Source: an uncultured Mycobacteriaceae bacterium (lineage in GTDB: Bacteria > Actinomycetota > Actinomycetes > Mycobacteriales > Mycobacteriaceae). From it: a DNA stretch of 64,000 nt. Below, in pieces: positions 1-7,927 of this stretch. The position numbers and the translations under genes were made by a program. Within the stretch, counting starts at the first letter, position 1; every line of letters begins with the position of its first letter. The stretch spans positions 44,094 to 108,093 of the forward strand of contig CADEGF010000004.1 in NCBI GenBank assembly GCA_902826815.1. The letters run 5' to 3'. A model generated the notes under the pieces. That model was not told the origin of the DNA. It ran no database searches and saw only the letters and a list, made by a program, of their open reading frames with translations.

Positions 1-1343
1 ATCACCGATTCGGGGATGTTGTCCTTGGCGCCGAGGGCGGCATTGGCCACCTGGGTGCGGATCGGTGTGCCGCGACCGAACATCCGGTTGAGCGGTCCGC
101 CCGACGGTTCCAGGTCGACGTGCAACGGCGGCTTGCCGTCGGCGGCGCCGAGTGCGTTGGCGATCACCACCCGCTGGATCTCGCTGGTGCCCTCGAAGAT
201 GGTGTACAGCTTCGCGTCGCGGTACCACTTCTCCACCGGATGGTCCTTGATGTAGCCCCAGCCGCCCAACGTCTGGATCGCACGTTCGGTGGTCCTCACC
301 GCGACCTCGCTCGCGGCAAGCTTCGACATCGACCCTTCGCCGCGCTCCATCGGTATCCCGCTTGCGGCCATCCACGACGCCCGCCAGGTCAACAGCCGCG
401 CCGCGTCGATCCCGGTGGCCAGATCCGCGAGCGGGAAGGAGACGCCCTGGTTGTCGATGATGGGGGCCCCGAAGGCCTCGCGGCGGTTGGCGTACTCGGT
501 CGCGTATTCCATTGCGGCCCTGGCGATGCCGAGCGCCTGCGCGGCCACCATGGGGCGGGTCTGCTCGAAGGTGCCCAGGGTCGCCGAGCCGGAATGCCTG
601 CCGCCCTCGACGGCTTCTCGCGCACGGGCCAGCTTGTGCTCGAGCTTCTCCTGCCCGCCGAGCAGGTTGGCGCCGGGCACCCGGACCGCGTTGAACTTGA
701 GCTCGGCGGTGTGCGATGCGCGGCAGCCGAGCTTGTCCAGCTTGCGCACCATCTCGAGGCCGGGGGTGCCGCCGGGCACGATGAACATGGCCTGCCCGCG
801 GTGGCCGAGCGTCTCGTCGACGACGGCGTTGACCACGTGCACGTTGGCGATGCCGCCGTTGCCGATCCACATCTTGTGGCCGTCGATGATCCAGTCGTCT
901 CCGTCACGCTTGGCACGGGTACGCAGATTGCGGACGTCGCTGCCGCCTTCCGGCTCGGAGATCGGCAGCGCGGCGAGCTTCAGATCACCTGGGGAGCCGA
1001 AGCACTCGGGCGCCCACTCCAGCATCTGTTCGGGCGATGCCGCCTGGCCGATCGCCGAGAGCGCGAGCGCGGGCATCACGATGGCCAGCCCGATGCCCGC
1101 ACAACCCCAGAACAACTCCTCCATGAACATCGGCAGCGACAACCCGCTGGGGTCACCGATCAGGTCGCGGTAGAGGAGTGGACTGTAGAAGCCACGTTCG
1201 GCGGCTTCCTCGAGCACCGGCCACGGAAACTCCTGGCGGGCGTCGTAGTCGGCGGCGACCGGGCGGATCACGGATTCGGAGAACTCGTGGGCGCGGCGGG
1301 CCAGATCGTGCTGCGCGCCGGTCGGCGTCAGGTCGAAGCTCAT
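1..1343 (-). CDS. acyl-CoA dehydrogenase (C-terminus cut by window edge)
   Basis: FAD-dependent acyl-CoA dehydrogenase, which oxidises an acyl-CoA to its 2-enoyl-CoA in beta-oxidation or related catabolism. The reading frame is open from ATG at 1343 (MSFDLTPTGAQHDLARRAHE) to the window edge, about 447 codons. The C-terminal signature YTIFEGTSEIQR is seen at about 155-190, and a middle-domain motif of the type PISEPEGGSD lies near 930-965. The stop codon is outside the window. It is divergent from the FadD-type ligase at 1454, with 110 bases between them, which suggests a shared fatty-acid or branched-chain role. The family is clear; the substrate cannot be read from sequence. Confidence 0.9.
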   Translation of the reverse strand, partial: MSFDLTPTGAQHDLARRAHEFSESVIRPVAADYDARQEFPWPVLEEAAERGFYSPLLYRDLIGDPSGLSLPMFMEELFWGCAGIGLAIVMPALALSAIGQAASPEQMLEWAPECFGSPGDLKLAALPISEPEGGSDVRNLRTRAKRDGDDWIIDGHKMWIGNGGIANVHVVNAVVDETLGHRGQAMFIVPGGTPGLEMVRKLDKLGCRASHTAELKFNAVRVPGANLLGGQEKLEHKLARAREAVEGGRHSGSATLGTFEQTRPMVAAQALGIARAAMEYATEYANRREAFGAPIIDNQGVSFPLADLATGIDAARLLTWRASWMAASGIPMERGEGSMSKLAASEVAVRTTERAIQTLGGWGYIKDHPVEKWYRDAKLYTIFEGTSEIQRVVIANALGAADGKPPLHVDLEPSGGPLNRMFGRGTPIRTQVANAALGAKDNIPESV

Positions 1344-1453
1344 AAGTGCACCGTCACCAGGAACGACATTTTCCCACCCGTCTTCTCCGTCCGATTTACG
1401 GTGTCGGAGTACCCCACGACGGCGAAAAATCCACGGAGGGAGAGCCCGTTCCG

Positions 1454-3058
1454 ATGTTGTCCTACGACGCCGGAGCCACCAGCCCGCCGTTGCTCGACGA
1501 GACGATCGGCGACAACGTCGCCCGAACGGCTGCCGCGTTCGGCGACCGGGAGGCCCTCGTCGAATGCGCGACCGGACGTCGCTGGACGTATCGCGAGTTC
1601 CACGACGCGACCCGCCGGATCGCGTCCGCACTGATCGCACGGGGCACCAAGCCGGGCGACCGCATCGGGATCTGGTCCCCGAACAGCGCGGAGTGGACGA
1701 TGATCCAGTACGCCACCGCGCAGGTGGGCGCGATCCTGGTCAACATCAACCCGGCCTACCGGACCGACGAGCTCGAGTACGCGCTGAACAAGGCGTCGAT
1801 ATGCACCGTGTTCGCCGCGCCGGAGTTCAAGAGCTCCGACTACGTGTCGATGCTCGAAAACGTTCGTGGTCGGTGCCCGGCGCTGGGCGACGCCATCATC
1901 ATCGGCTGGGAGCCGTGGCAGGAGATCGCCGACGCCGAGGTCGATGCGGACGCGCTCGCACGGGTGCAGTCGGGGCTGACGCCAAGCGACCCGATCAACA
2001 TCCAGTACACGTCGGGGACGACGGGATTTCCCAAGGGCGCCACGCTGACTCACGCGAACATCCTCAACAACGGCTACCTCGTCGGTGAGCTGCTCGAGTA
2101 CACCGAGAACGACAGGGTCTGCATCCCGGTGCCCTTTTACCACTGCTTCGGCATGGTTATGGGAAATCTGGCCAGTACCACGCACGGCTCAGCGATGGTC
2201 ATCCCCGCGCCCGGTTTCGATCCCGAGGCGAGCCTGAAAGCCGTTGTGGCGGAAGGCTGTACATCGCTGTACGGGGTCCCGACGATGTTCATCGCCGAGC
2301 TGGGGCTGCCGAACTTCGACAGCTTCGACCTGCACACGTTGCGGACGGGGATCATGGCCGGATCGACGTGCCCGGAGCAGGTGATGCGCAACGTGATCGA
2401 GCGGATGCACATGAGCGGCGTTGCGATTTGTTACGGGATGACCGAAACGTCGCCGGTGTCGACGCAGACGCTGCCGACCGACAGCCTGACCCGGCGGGTC
2501 GCGACGGTGGGCAGGGTCGGACCGCATCTGGAGGTACAGGTCGTCGACGACAACGGCGCGCAAGTCGAACGCGGGACGCCGGGCGAACTGTGCACCCGTG
2601 GGTACAGCGTGATGCGCGGCTATTGGGGCGACGAGGAGAAGACCACCGAGGCGATCGATGCCGACGGCTGGATGCATACCGGCGACATCGGCGTGATGGA
2701 CGACGACGGCTACCTCGCCATCACGGGCCGAATCAAGGACATGGTGATCCGCGGCGGCGAGAACATCTATCCCCGCGAGATCGAGGAGTTCCTCTACAAC
2801 CATCCCGACATCGTCGACGCCCAGGTGGTCGGGGTAGCCGACGAGAAGTACGGCGAAGAATTGATGGTCTGGTTGCGGATCGCCGACGGCGCAGAAGCGC
2901 CGACGCCGGAGAGCCTGCGGGAGTTCTGTGCGGGCCGGATCGCGCACAACAAGATTCCGCGGTATGTACAGGTGATCGACGACTACCCGATGACGGTGAC
3001 CGGAAAAGTCAGAAAAGTGGAACTGCGCGAGCGCGGTGAGGCGCTGCTCGGGAACTAA
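1454..3058 (+). CDS. fadD35: fatty-acyl-CoA/AMP ligase, FadD35-like
   Basis: ATP-dependent acyl-CoA synthetase of the ANL superfamily, 534 residues, a usual length. The AMP-binding P-loop YTSGTTGFPKG lies at about residue 190, followed by YGMTETSP, the hinge region GRIKDMVIRGGENIYP, and a C-terminal GKVRK carrying the catalytic lysine. I chose ATG at 1454 because the family N-terminus (MLSYDAGA...) starts there; an upstream in-frame ATG at 1346 would add 36 unlikely residues. It is divergent from the acyl-CoA dehydrogenase and overlaps the next gene tail-to-tail by 4 bases. The FadD35 name rests on overall resemblance to Rv2505c from memory, so family confidence exceeds symbol confidence. Confidence 0.85.
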   Translation: MLSYDAGATSPPLLDETIGDNVARTAAAFGDREALVECATGRRWTYREFHDATRRIASALIARGTKPGDRIGIWSPNSAEWTMIQYATAQVGAILVNINPAYRTDELEYALNKASICTVFAAPEFKSSDYVSMLENVRGRCPALGDAIIIGWEPWQEIADAEVDADALARVQSGLTPSDPINIQYTSGTTGFPKGATLTHANILNNGYLVGELLEYTENDRVCIPVPFYHCFGMVMGNLASTTHGSAMVIPAPGFDPEASLKAVVAEGCTSLYGVPTMFIAELGLPNFDSFDLHTLRTGIMAGSTCPEQVMRNVIERMHMSGVAICYGMTETSPVSTQTLPTDSLTRRVATVGRVGPHLEVQVVDDNGAQVERGTPGELCTRGYSVMRGYWGDEEKTTEAIDADGWMHTGDIGVMDDDGYLAITGRIKDMVIRGGENIYPREIEEFLYNHPDIVDAQVVGVADEKYGEELMVWLRIADGAEAPTPESLREFCAGRIAHNKIPRYVQVIDDYPMTVTGKVRKVELRERGEALLGN

Positions 3059-3267
3059 TCGACGCCGATCATCACTTCGGTGGATTTGACCAGCACCGTC
3101 GCCGGCTTACCCGTCTCGAGGCCCAGCTCTTCGACCGCGTCCTTGGTGATCGACGCCGTGACGATCTGGTCACCGCCGTCGAGGCGCACCTTGACCGTCG
3201 CCATCACCGCACCGACGTTGACCTCGGTGATGGTTCCGCTCAGCTGATTTCGAGTGGATAGCCGCAT
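3055..3267 (-). CDS. TOBE/Mop domain molybdopterin- or molybdate-binding protein
   Basis: A 70-residue protein consisting of one Mop (TOBE) domain: MRLSTRNQLSGTITEV, then GAVMATVKVRLDGG, then a SITKDAVEELGL helix and a final VLVKSTEVMIGVD strand. This is the molbindin fold that binds molybdate or tungstate as an oligomer, probably for cytoplasmic storage or homeostasis. ATG at 3267 gives the standard length. It is convergent with and overlaps the FadD-type gene by 4 bases. No molybdate transporter lies beside it. Confidence 0.85.
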   Translation of the reverse strand: MRLSTRNQLSGTITEVNVGAVMATVKVRLDGGDQIVTASITKDAVEELGLETGKPATVLVKSTEVMIGVD

Positions 3268-3285
3268 ACCGCACCTTAACCTGGA

Positions 3286-3837
3286 ATGACCATGAGGCTC
3301 GAAGGTCTGCGACTTCGCCAGCGCGACTCCACGGCATGCGGTCCGAGTGTCGCGGTGGTGGCGGGCGCGCTGCTGGATCCGGACTACCGGACGACGCTGA
3401 CGGATTCCCCGCGGCGCTGGTTCGACGACGAGCAGCTGCGGATCCACACCGAGGTGAACCGCGTCTGGCCCCGCATGCTCGGCACCACCCCGATGGGAAT
3501 CGCCCGAGCCCTCACCACCCGCACCGAGGTGCGCGGCGTGCAATACCGGTGGCGGTTGTTCCGCGGCCGGCGCGACCGGCTGGCCGACGTTCAGTACTTC
3601 GTGAAGGAGGGCTGGCCCGTCGCAATGCTTGTCGGCCGGTTCATCCCGAGGCACTGGGTGTTGATCGTCGGCGTCAACGGAGAGACGTTGCGGTGTTATG
3701 AGCCGTCGTCGGGCGACGTGCGGCCGGCGAACGTGAACGCATTGAGGCATTCACGGCTGACGGGGCTGGGCTATCGGCGGCCGTTCGCGTTCGTGCTGCC
3801 CTCGTCGAAGGCGGCGACGCGCTCGGCGACCACCTGA
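3286..3837 (+). CDS. C39-like papain-fold peptidase or inactive relative
   Basis: A 183-residue protein without a signal peptide. It has an N-terminal Gln-Arg-Asp-Ser-Thr-Ala-Cys-Gly-Pro motif (Cys near residue 18), a central HWVLIVGVNG (His near residue 125) and a following YEPSSGDV turn. This Cys...His layout matches the peptidase C39 / papain-like fold, where Cys and His are catalytic and an Asp or Asn completes the site. The last 67 bases overlap the convergent PaiB-like gene. A second ATG at 3292 is possible. The fold is inferred from motifs; activity and substrate are unknown. Confidence 0.6.
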   Translation: MTMRLEGLRLRQRDSTACGPSVAVVAGALLDPDYRTTLTDSPRRWFDDEQLRIHTEVNRVWPRMLGTTPMGIARALTTRTEVRGVQYRWRLFRGRRDRLADVQYFVKEGWPVAMLVGRFIPRHWVLIVGVNGETLRCYEPSSGDVRPANVNALRHSRLTGLGYRRPFAFVLPSSKAATRSATT

Positions 3838-4415
3838 TCGCGAGCGTCGGCGGAGGCCCGCAGCCCGGCGATCACACCGGCCCGGTTCCGGTCGGGTTGG
3901 TTCTGCGACATCTTCGCCTTGCCCTCGACCTTGGCGATGACGATCTCGATGCCGACGATGCCGCGCAGCTGTGACTGCGTGAACTCAGCGGGCGCGTCGG
4001 TCACCTGCCAAGGTTGGGGCCGGTCGGCCTCGTGCCGGTTCGTCAGTTTGGTGACCAGGTCGAGCAACCAGTCCGGGTCGTCGTGGATGACGAGCTGGCC
4101 GTAGACGTTGAGGATCTCGTAGTTCCAGGTGGGCACGACCTTGCCGGTCTCCGTCTTCGTCTCGTAGAAGCCCGGCGAGATGTAGGTGTGCGGGCCCGCG
4201 AAGATCGCGACGGACTCGGCGCCGTCGGCATGCCAATGCGGGTTGGCCCTCGAGACGTGCCCGATGAGCGAGTGCGCGGCCTTGTCGTACATCAGCGGAA
4301 GCGGCGTCACCAGCAGGCCGGCCGAATCGTGGCTGACCAATTGCGCGAACTCCGCCGACGCGAGCGCCGCAGCGGTCTGCTCGTCGGTGAGGGCGAACTT
4401 GCGAGGTATGTACAT
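3771..4415 (-). CDS. PaiB-family FMN-binding protein
   Basis: A 214-residue member of the PaiB (FMN-binding split-barrel) family. It begins MYIPRKFALTD, the typical PaiB start, and contains GHVSRANPHW, the conserved HTYISPGFYE segment and WNYEILNVYG. In Bacillus PaiB represses sporulation and protease genes; in mycobacteria the role is not established. An ATG two codons upstream (4421) is an alternative start. It is divergent from a small hypothetical gene at 4455, with a CGTTCGAACG palindrome between them. Confidence 0.85.
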   Translation of the reverse strand: MYIPRKFALTDEQTAAALASAEFAQLVSHDSAGLLVTPLPLMYDKAAHSLIGHVSRANPHWHADGAESVAIFAGPHTYISPGFYETKTETGKVVPTWNYEILNVYGQLVIHDDPDWLLDLVTKLTNRHEADRPQPWQVTDAPAEFTQSQLRGIVGIEIVIAKVEGKAKMSQNQPDRNRAGVIAGLRASADARDQVVAERVAAFDEGSTNANGRR

Positions 4416-4432
4416 CCCCATTCAGCGTAGCG

Positions 4433-4448
4433 CGTTCGAACGTATGAT
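4433..4448 (+). promoter_or_regulatory. palindrome and -10 element of the 4455 gene
   Basis: A perfect 10-base palindrome CGTTCGAACG (4433-4442) is followed directly by a -10-like TATGAT (4443-4448), 7 bases ahead of ATG 4455. This layout suits a leaderless mycobacterial transcript with an operator just upstream of the -10 element. Inferred from spacing only. Confidence 0.4.
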
Positions 4449-4454
4449 CGAATG

Positions 4455-4769
4455 ATGGGCGACCTCCAGTCCATCGGCTACAACGGCCAACCCGTGCAAC
4501 AAGCCTTCCGGCCCGTCGAGCCGCCGATGGCTGTCATCGTCGACCTCGCCGCCCTGTTTCCGCGCGAGCCACACAGCCGCGGCGGATACAACCCGGCCGG
4601 ACTACAGATGCATTCGGTCGTCGAGGGCCGGCTGACCTGCTGGGCCATCTGCGAGCAGGGCCACTGGTGGGGCCTCGTCACCTATCCCATCGTCTACGGC
4701 CCGAAGCGAAGATCGGTGACGCACTGGATTCCGGCGTGGATGTTGAAGCCCAAGCCGGATCGCGGATGA
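4455..4769 (+). CDS. small conserved hypothetical protein
   Basis: A 104-residue protein of unknown function (MGDLQSIGYNGQPVQQAFRP...), with a compact core CWAICEQGHWWGLVTYPI and a basic C-terminus. It has no signal peptide, membrane segment or motif I recognise. ATG 4452 is immediately upstream, but 4455 is the better fit to a leaderless start 7 bases after TATGAT. Codon use and high third-position GC look like the neighbours, so I believe it is a real gene. Confidence 0.6.
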   Translation: MGDLQSIGYNGQPVQQAFRPVEPPMAVIVDLAALFPREPHSRGGYNPAGLQMHSVVEGRLTCWAICEQGHWWGLVTYPIVYGPKRRSVTHWIPAWMLKPKPDRG

Positions 4770-4779
4770 CGAACATGCG

Positions 4780-5100
4780 TCAGGCCGACGGCCGATCGAC
4801 GTCGCGCGAGTAGAGGGCTGCGGCGACGCGACGCTCCGCTTCGATCGGCGAGATCCGCAGCCGTCGCGACAAGACCTCGGGCCACGATGCGCCGCCGAAC
4901 TGTGGCGGCGGAGCTTGCGTGATCAGCCGGCCGAGCAGTCGACGGTCGAATGCCACCAGTTCCTTGCCCAGCTCGTCGACCTGCTGGAGCAGTGATATCC
5001 GCTCGGACCAGGTCAGCGTGTGCAGCGGCGCGGCGAGCAGCTTGTTCTGTCCCGTCTTGATCGCATTGAGAGCGGTACTGATTTCGTCTTTAGAACTCAT
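4780..5100 (-). CDS. short protein matching the N-terminus of DUF222/13E12 HNH family
   Basis: A 106-residue protein (MSSKDEISTALNAIKTGQ...) resembling only the N-terminal part of mycobacterial 13E12-repeat (DUF222) proteins: a helical ERISLLQQVDELGKELVAFD segment, then RRLRISPIEAERRVAAA. Full members continue for about 250-350 more residues and often end in an HNH nuclease domain; here a stop follows SRDVDRPSA. It is either a stand-alone short member or a remnant of a truncated repeat gene. ATG 5100 is preferred over the longer frame start at 5130. Confidence 0.55.
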   Translation of the reverse strand: MSSKDEISTALNAIKTGQNKLLAAPLHTLTWSERISLLQQVDELGKELVAFDRRLLGRLITQAPPPQFGGASWPEVLSRRLRISPIEAERRVAAALYSRDVDRPSA

Positions 5101-5131
5101 GCCTCGAACACTAGTTCGAGGCACCGACAAG

Positions 5132-5573
5132 TCAGGGAACCCCGATCCGCCAGATCTGTTCAGTGTTGCCCGCGGGCCGGGTCACCACGGTGAAGTCGCC
5201 GTGGACAGTGGCTTCAAGAAAGCGACCGGTGCTCACCTGCTCGATCGTGGCGAAGCCGCCGCCGAAATCCTCGATGAGCCAGCGCTGGGTGCCGTTGCCT
5301 TGTCGCGACCGCGTCACCACCCGGAAGTCCAGTTCTGTGACCTCGTGGGCATCCAGGAAGCGGCCACTGCTGACCTGCTGAATCGTGCTAACACCGCCGC
5401 CGAGGTCCGTCACTCTCCAATGTTGGGTGGCGTCGAAACTCTGGAACTCGCGGGTGATGACCCGGAAGTCCTTCTCGCGCATCTCGTGTGCGTCGAGGAA
5501 GCGCAAGCCGCCGCCCTGCAACCGGATGATCCTGGTGTCGGCCTGCGTGCCCGCCGGTGTCGTGATGGACATA
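5132..5573 (-). CDS. ricin-like beta-trefoil protein (paralogue A)
   Basis: A 146-residue protein with three repeats of about 45 residues, each ending in a W-R or W-L-I strand (QHWRVTD, QRWLIED, QIWRIGV) and containing a G-G-L/R-F-L-D/E-A motif. This is the three-fold pattern of a ricin-type beta-trefoil, a fold that usually binds carbohydrate. It has no signal peptide. It is closely related to the protein at 6770-7240 and divergent from the membrane-protein gene at 5775. ATG 5573 is chosen (MSITTPAG); an upstream frame start at 5608 is less likely. The ligand is unknown. Confidence 0.75.
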
Positions 5574-5774
5574 TCGCTCACGCTAGGAACGCGTCGGCGC
5601 GATGCCACGAGTGGCGCACTACCTGTCCTTTCGTCCGCGGTACTTACCCGCGGGATAGGAAACTCTTGCCCGCCGACCGCAGGAATCTGGCTTTCCGGCG
5701 ATTACGCAGGAACGGCCTGATCACGACCATGAATGTCGTCCCTCAGGAAAACCGAAACGACGTAGGAACCCCTA

Positions 5775-6731
5775 ATGCTTGCCACAGATCAGACAGTGCG
5801 GATGCTCACCGTCGCCGGCGTCAACGCCGAGACGGTGCGGGTGCGCCCTGCGGACCTGCCATCGAAGCCAGCCCGGTCGGTGAAGCCTGTCACCCCATTG
5901 CCGCCCGTCATCAGCGGCATGGATGCAAAGACAGTGCGGCATCGCATTGTCGACGTGGCGGTCAAGCCGCTGCCGAGCGTGATCGCCGACCGTATCCCCC
6001 GCACGGTTTCGGACAGGCCGAGCAACTGGCTCGCCGCGCGCGTGGTGTTGGTCCTGATGCTGGCGTCGATGCCAATTCTCGGCATCTCGGTCGACGTGTT
6101 CGGGCTGGTGCCACAGAGCACGACGTCAATCGTGGTCATCGCGCTGTGCGCGGTTCTCGGGGCGATCATCACGTTCGCGCCGCACCGCATCGACATGATC
6201 GTCGGCCGCGGCCTGATCGCCGGAATGGTGGCCTGCATCGTCTACGACGGAGCCCGGCTGTTCGCCGTGCACGCGCTCGGGCTGATGGGTGACTTCATCC
6301 CCGTGATGGGGTCGTGGGTCACCGGCGAGCCCGACACCGCAGGCAGCGCTGCGGTCGGCTACATCTGGCGCTACATCGGCGATGGCGGCGGACTCGGAGT
6401 CGCCTTCTTCGTCGTCGCCTTCGCGCTTGGCATCGATCGGTGGTCGAGCACCCGCGCGGTGCTGGCCGCTGTCGTCTTCGCTGTCTTCCCGACATGGACC
6501 GGGCTGATCGCGACGGTCGCGTTGGCACCGCACGGTCAGGAGATGATGTTCCCGCTCAACGTGGCGACCATCTCGATCACCTTGGTCGGGCACTTGATAT
6601 TCGGAATCGTTCTCGGGCTTGCCTTCCTGAAGGCCCCGCGCGGAGGAGCCCACCCCGAATGGCCGTGGACTCCGCTCCTGGAATCGACGTGGATCAAGCG
6701 CATCCACGGCAAGAGCTCGCAACGTCCCTAA
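5775..6731 (+). CDS. multi-spanning membrane protein of unknown function
   Basis: A 318-residue protein. An N-terminal cytoplasmic-looking region of about 85 residues, with repeated Val-Arg/Pro motifs ([18 protein letters not shown]), precedes roughly six hydrophobic segments: about 88-108, 115-135, 140-162, 205-222, 230-250 and 265-285. AGGAA at about 5763 precedes ATG 5775. It lies between the two trefoil paralogues and is followed 38 bases later by trefoil copy B on the same strand, so the two are probably co-transcribed. I do not recognise the family. A role as membrane partner of the trefoil proteins is only inference. Confidence 0.7.
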   Translation: MLATDQTVRMLTVAGVNAETVRVRPADLPSKPARSVKPVTPLPPVISGMDAKTVRHRIVDVAVKPLPSVIADRIPRTVSDRPSNWLAARVVLVLMLASMPILGISVDVFGLVPQSTTSIVVIALCAVLGAIITFAPHRIDMIVGRGLIAGMVACIVYDGARLFAVHALGLMGDFIPVMGSWVTGEPDTAGSAAVGYIWRYIGDGGGLGVAFFVVAFALGIDRWSSTRAVLAAVVFAVFPTWTGLIATVALAPHGQEMMFPLNVATISITLVGHLIFGIVLGLAFLKAPRGGAHPEWPWTPLLESTWIKRIHGKSSQRP

Positions 6732-6769
6732 CGTCGCGAATCCAAATATCCACACCCGAAAGGAAAATC

Positions 6770-7240
6770 ATGTCCACCAAGATCACGCGCACCAAAAAGC
6801 CCACCAAAAAGCCCGTCGATGTGGCGGAGTTCGCCCCGAGCCGGATCGTCCGGCTGCAAGGCGGAGGCCTTCGCTTCCTCGACGCCCACGAGATCCCGCA
6901 GAAGGACTTCCAGGTCGTCACCCGCCCGTTCCAGGGCTTCGACACCACCCAGCACTGGCGGATCACCGACTGGGGCAACGGGAGCACCATCCAGCAGGTC
7001 AGCAGTGGCCGATTTCTCGACGCACACGAGATCGCCGAGCTGAATTTCCGCGTCGTCACCCGCCCTCAGCAGGACAACGACACCCAGTTGTGGCGCATCC
7101 AGGAGTTCGGCGGCGGATTCGTCACCATCCAGCAGGTGAGCAGTGGCCGGTTCCTCGAGGCCACGCTGACCGGTGACTTCGACGTCGTCACCCGTCCGCA
7201 AGGCAGCGATCAGCAGACCTGGCGACTCGGCGACGCATAA
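6770..7240 (+). CDS. ricin-like beta-trefoil protein (paralogue B)
   Basis: A 156-residue paralogue of the protein at 5132-5573, sharing RLQGGGLRFLDAHE, QQVSSGRFLDAHE and SSGRFLEAT blocks and the three W-R closing strands. It differs by a lysine-rich N-terminal extension (MSTKITRTKKPTKKP). It has no signal peptide. AAAGGAAA lies 5 bases before ATG 6770. It follows the membrane-protein gene and precedes the FHA-HTH gene, so it is probably part of one operon. The trefoil fold is clear from the internal repeats; the bound ligand is not known. Confidence 0.78.
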   Translation: MSTKITRTKKPTKKPVDVAEFAPSRIVRLQGGGLRFLDAHEIPQKDFQVVTRPFQGFDTTQHWRITDWGNGSTIQQVSSGRFLDAHEIAELNFRVVTRPQQDNDTQLWRIQEFGGGFVTIQQVSSGRFLEATLTGDFDVVTRPQGSDQQTWRLGDA

Positions 7241-7309
7241 GACATGGACACTGCGTTCGTTACCACGGGCCTCCGATCTGGGTCAGAATTGCCACAGATA
7301 GGAGGTCCC

Positions 7310-7927
7310 GTGTCGTCCCACCTGGAAGTCTCGAAGCCGTCGGGACGCGAACTGGTCGCGCTGACCGGTCAGCGGGTGACCGTGGGCAAGGCCTCGACCA
7401 ACGACGTGCCGCTTGGCCACGACCCCACCGTGTCCCGCTTGCACGCCATTCTGGAAAACCACGGCTCCGCTTGGTCGATTCGTGATGTGGGAAGCCGCAA
7501 CGGTACGTTTATCAACGGCGAGAAGATCGATGCCGAGCGTGTCCTTCGTTCTGGCGACGAGTTGCGACTGGGCAAGTGCCGGTTGGTTTTTCAGCAAACG
7601 AGGCACGCGGGCGACCCCGTTGACGAGGCGACCATCGTCCCCGACGCCAGCCAGGTCCCACCGCGGCTGACGAGGCGCGAGGTCGACGTGCTCATGGTGC
7701 TGTGCCGGCCCCTGGTGTCCGAAGACCCGTTTCCCGAGCCGGTCTCGGTCCGGCAGATGGCTGGCGAACTCTTCGTCACCGAGGCCGCCGTCAAACAGCA
7801 TCTTCAGAACCTGTACGACAAATTCTCGATCCCGACCGAGGGCGATCGCCGGGTGCGGCTGGCCAACGAGGCGCTCCGGCGCGGAGCCGTCACGATCGCG
7901 CAGCTTCGTGACGGCGGGTCTAAGTGA
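7310..7927 (+). CDS. FHA domain protein with C-terminal LuxR-like HTH
   Basis: A 205-residue two-domain protein. The N-terminal FHA domain (about residues 12-95) shows the phosphothreonine-binding pattern VGKAS, VSRLHA and GSRNGTFING. The C-terminal part (about 120-200) reads LTRREVDVLMVL ... EAAVKQHLQNLYDKF, a LuxR/GerE-like helix-turn-helix. It is probably a phosphorylation-responsive regulator. GTG 7310 is chosen because AGGAGG (7300-7305) sits just upstream; ATG 7244 would add 22 residues. The 3' end overlaps by 8 bases the convergent Ser/Thr kinase, the obvious candidate partner. Confidence 0.8.
   Translation: MSSHLEVSKPSGRELVALTGQRVTVGKASTNDVPLGHDPTVSRLHAILENHGSAWSIRDVGSRNGTFINGEKIDAERVLRSGDELRLGKCRLVFQQTRHAGDPVDEATIVPDASQVPPRLTRREVDVLMVLCRPLVSEDPFPEPVSVRQMAGELFVTEAAVKQHLQNLYDKFSIPTEGDRRVRLANEALRRGAVTIAQLRDGGSK

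Noticed and set aside
120-1634. A 504-codon plus-strand frame over the first 1.6 kb.
   Set aside because: It is the antisense of the acyl-CoA dehydrogenase and runs into the FadD-type gene; its product is Arg/Gly-rich with no family signature, typical of high-GC shadow frames.
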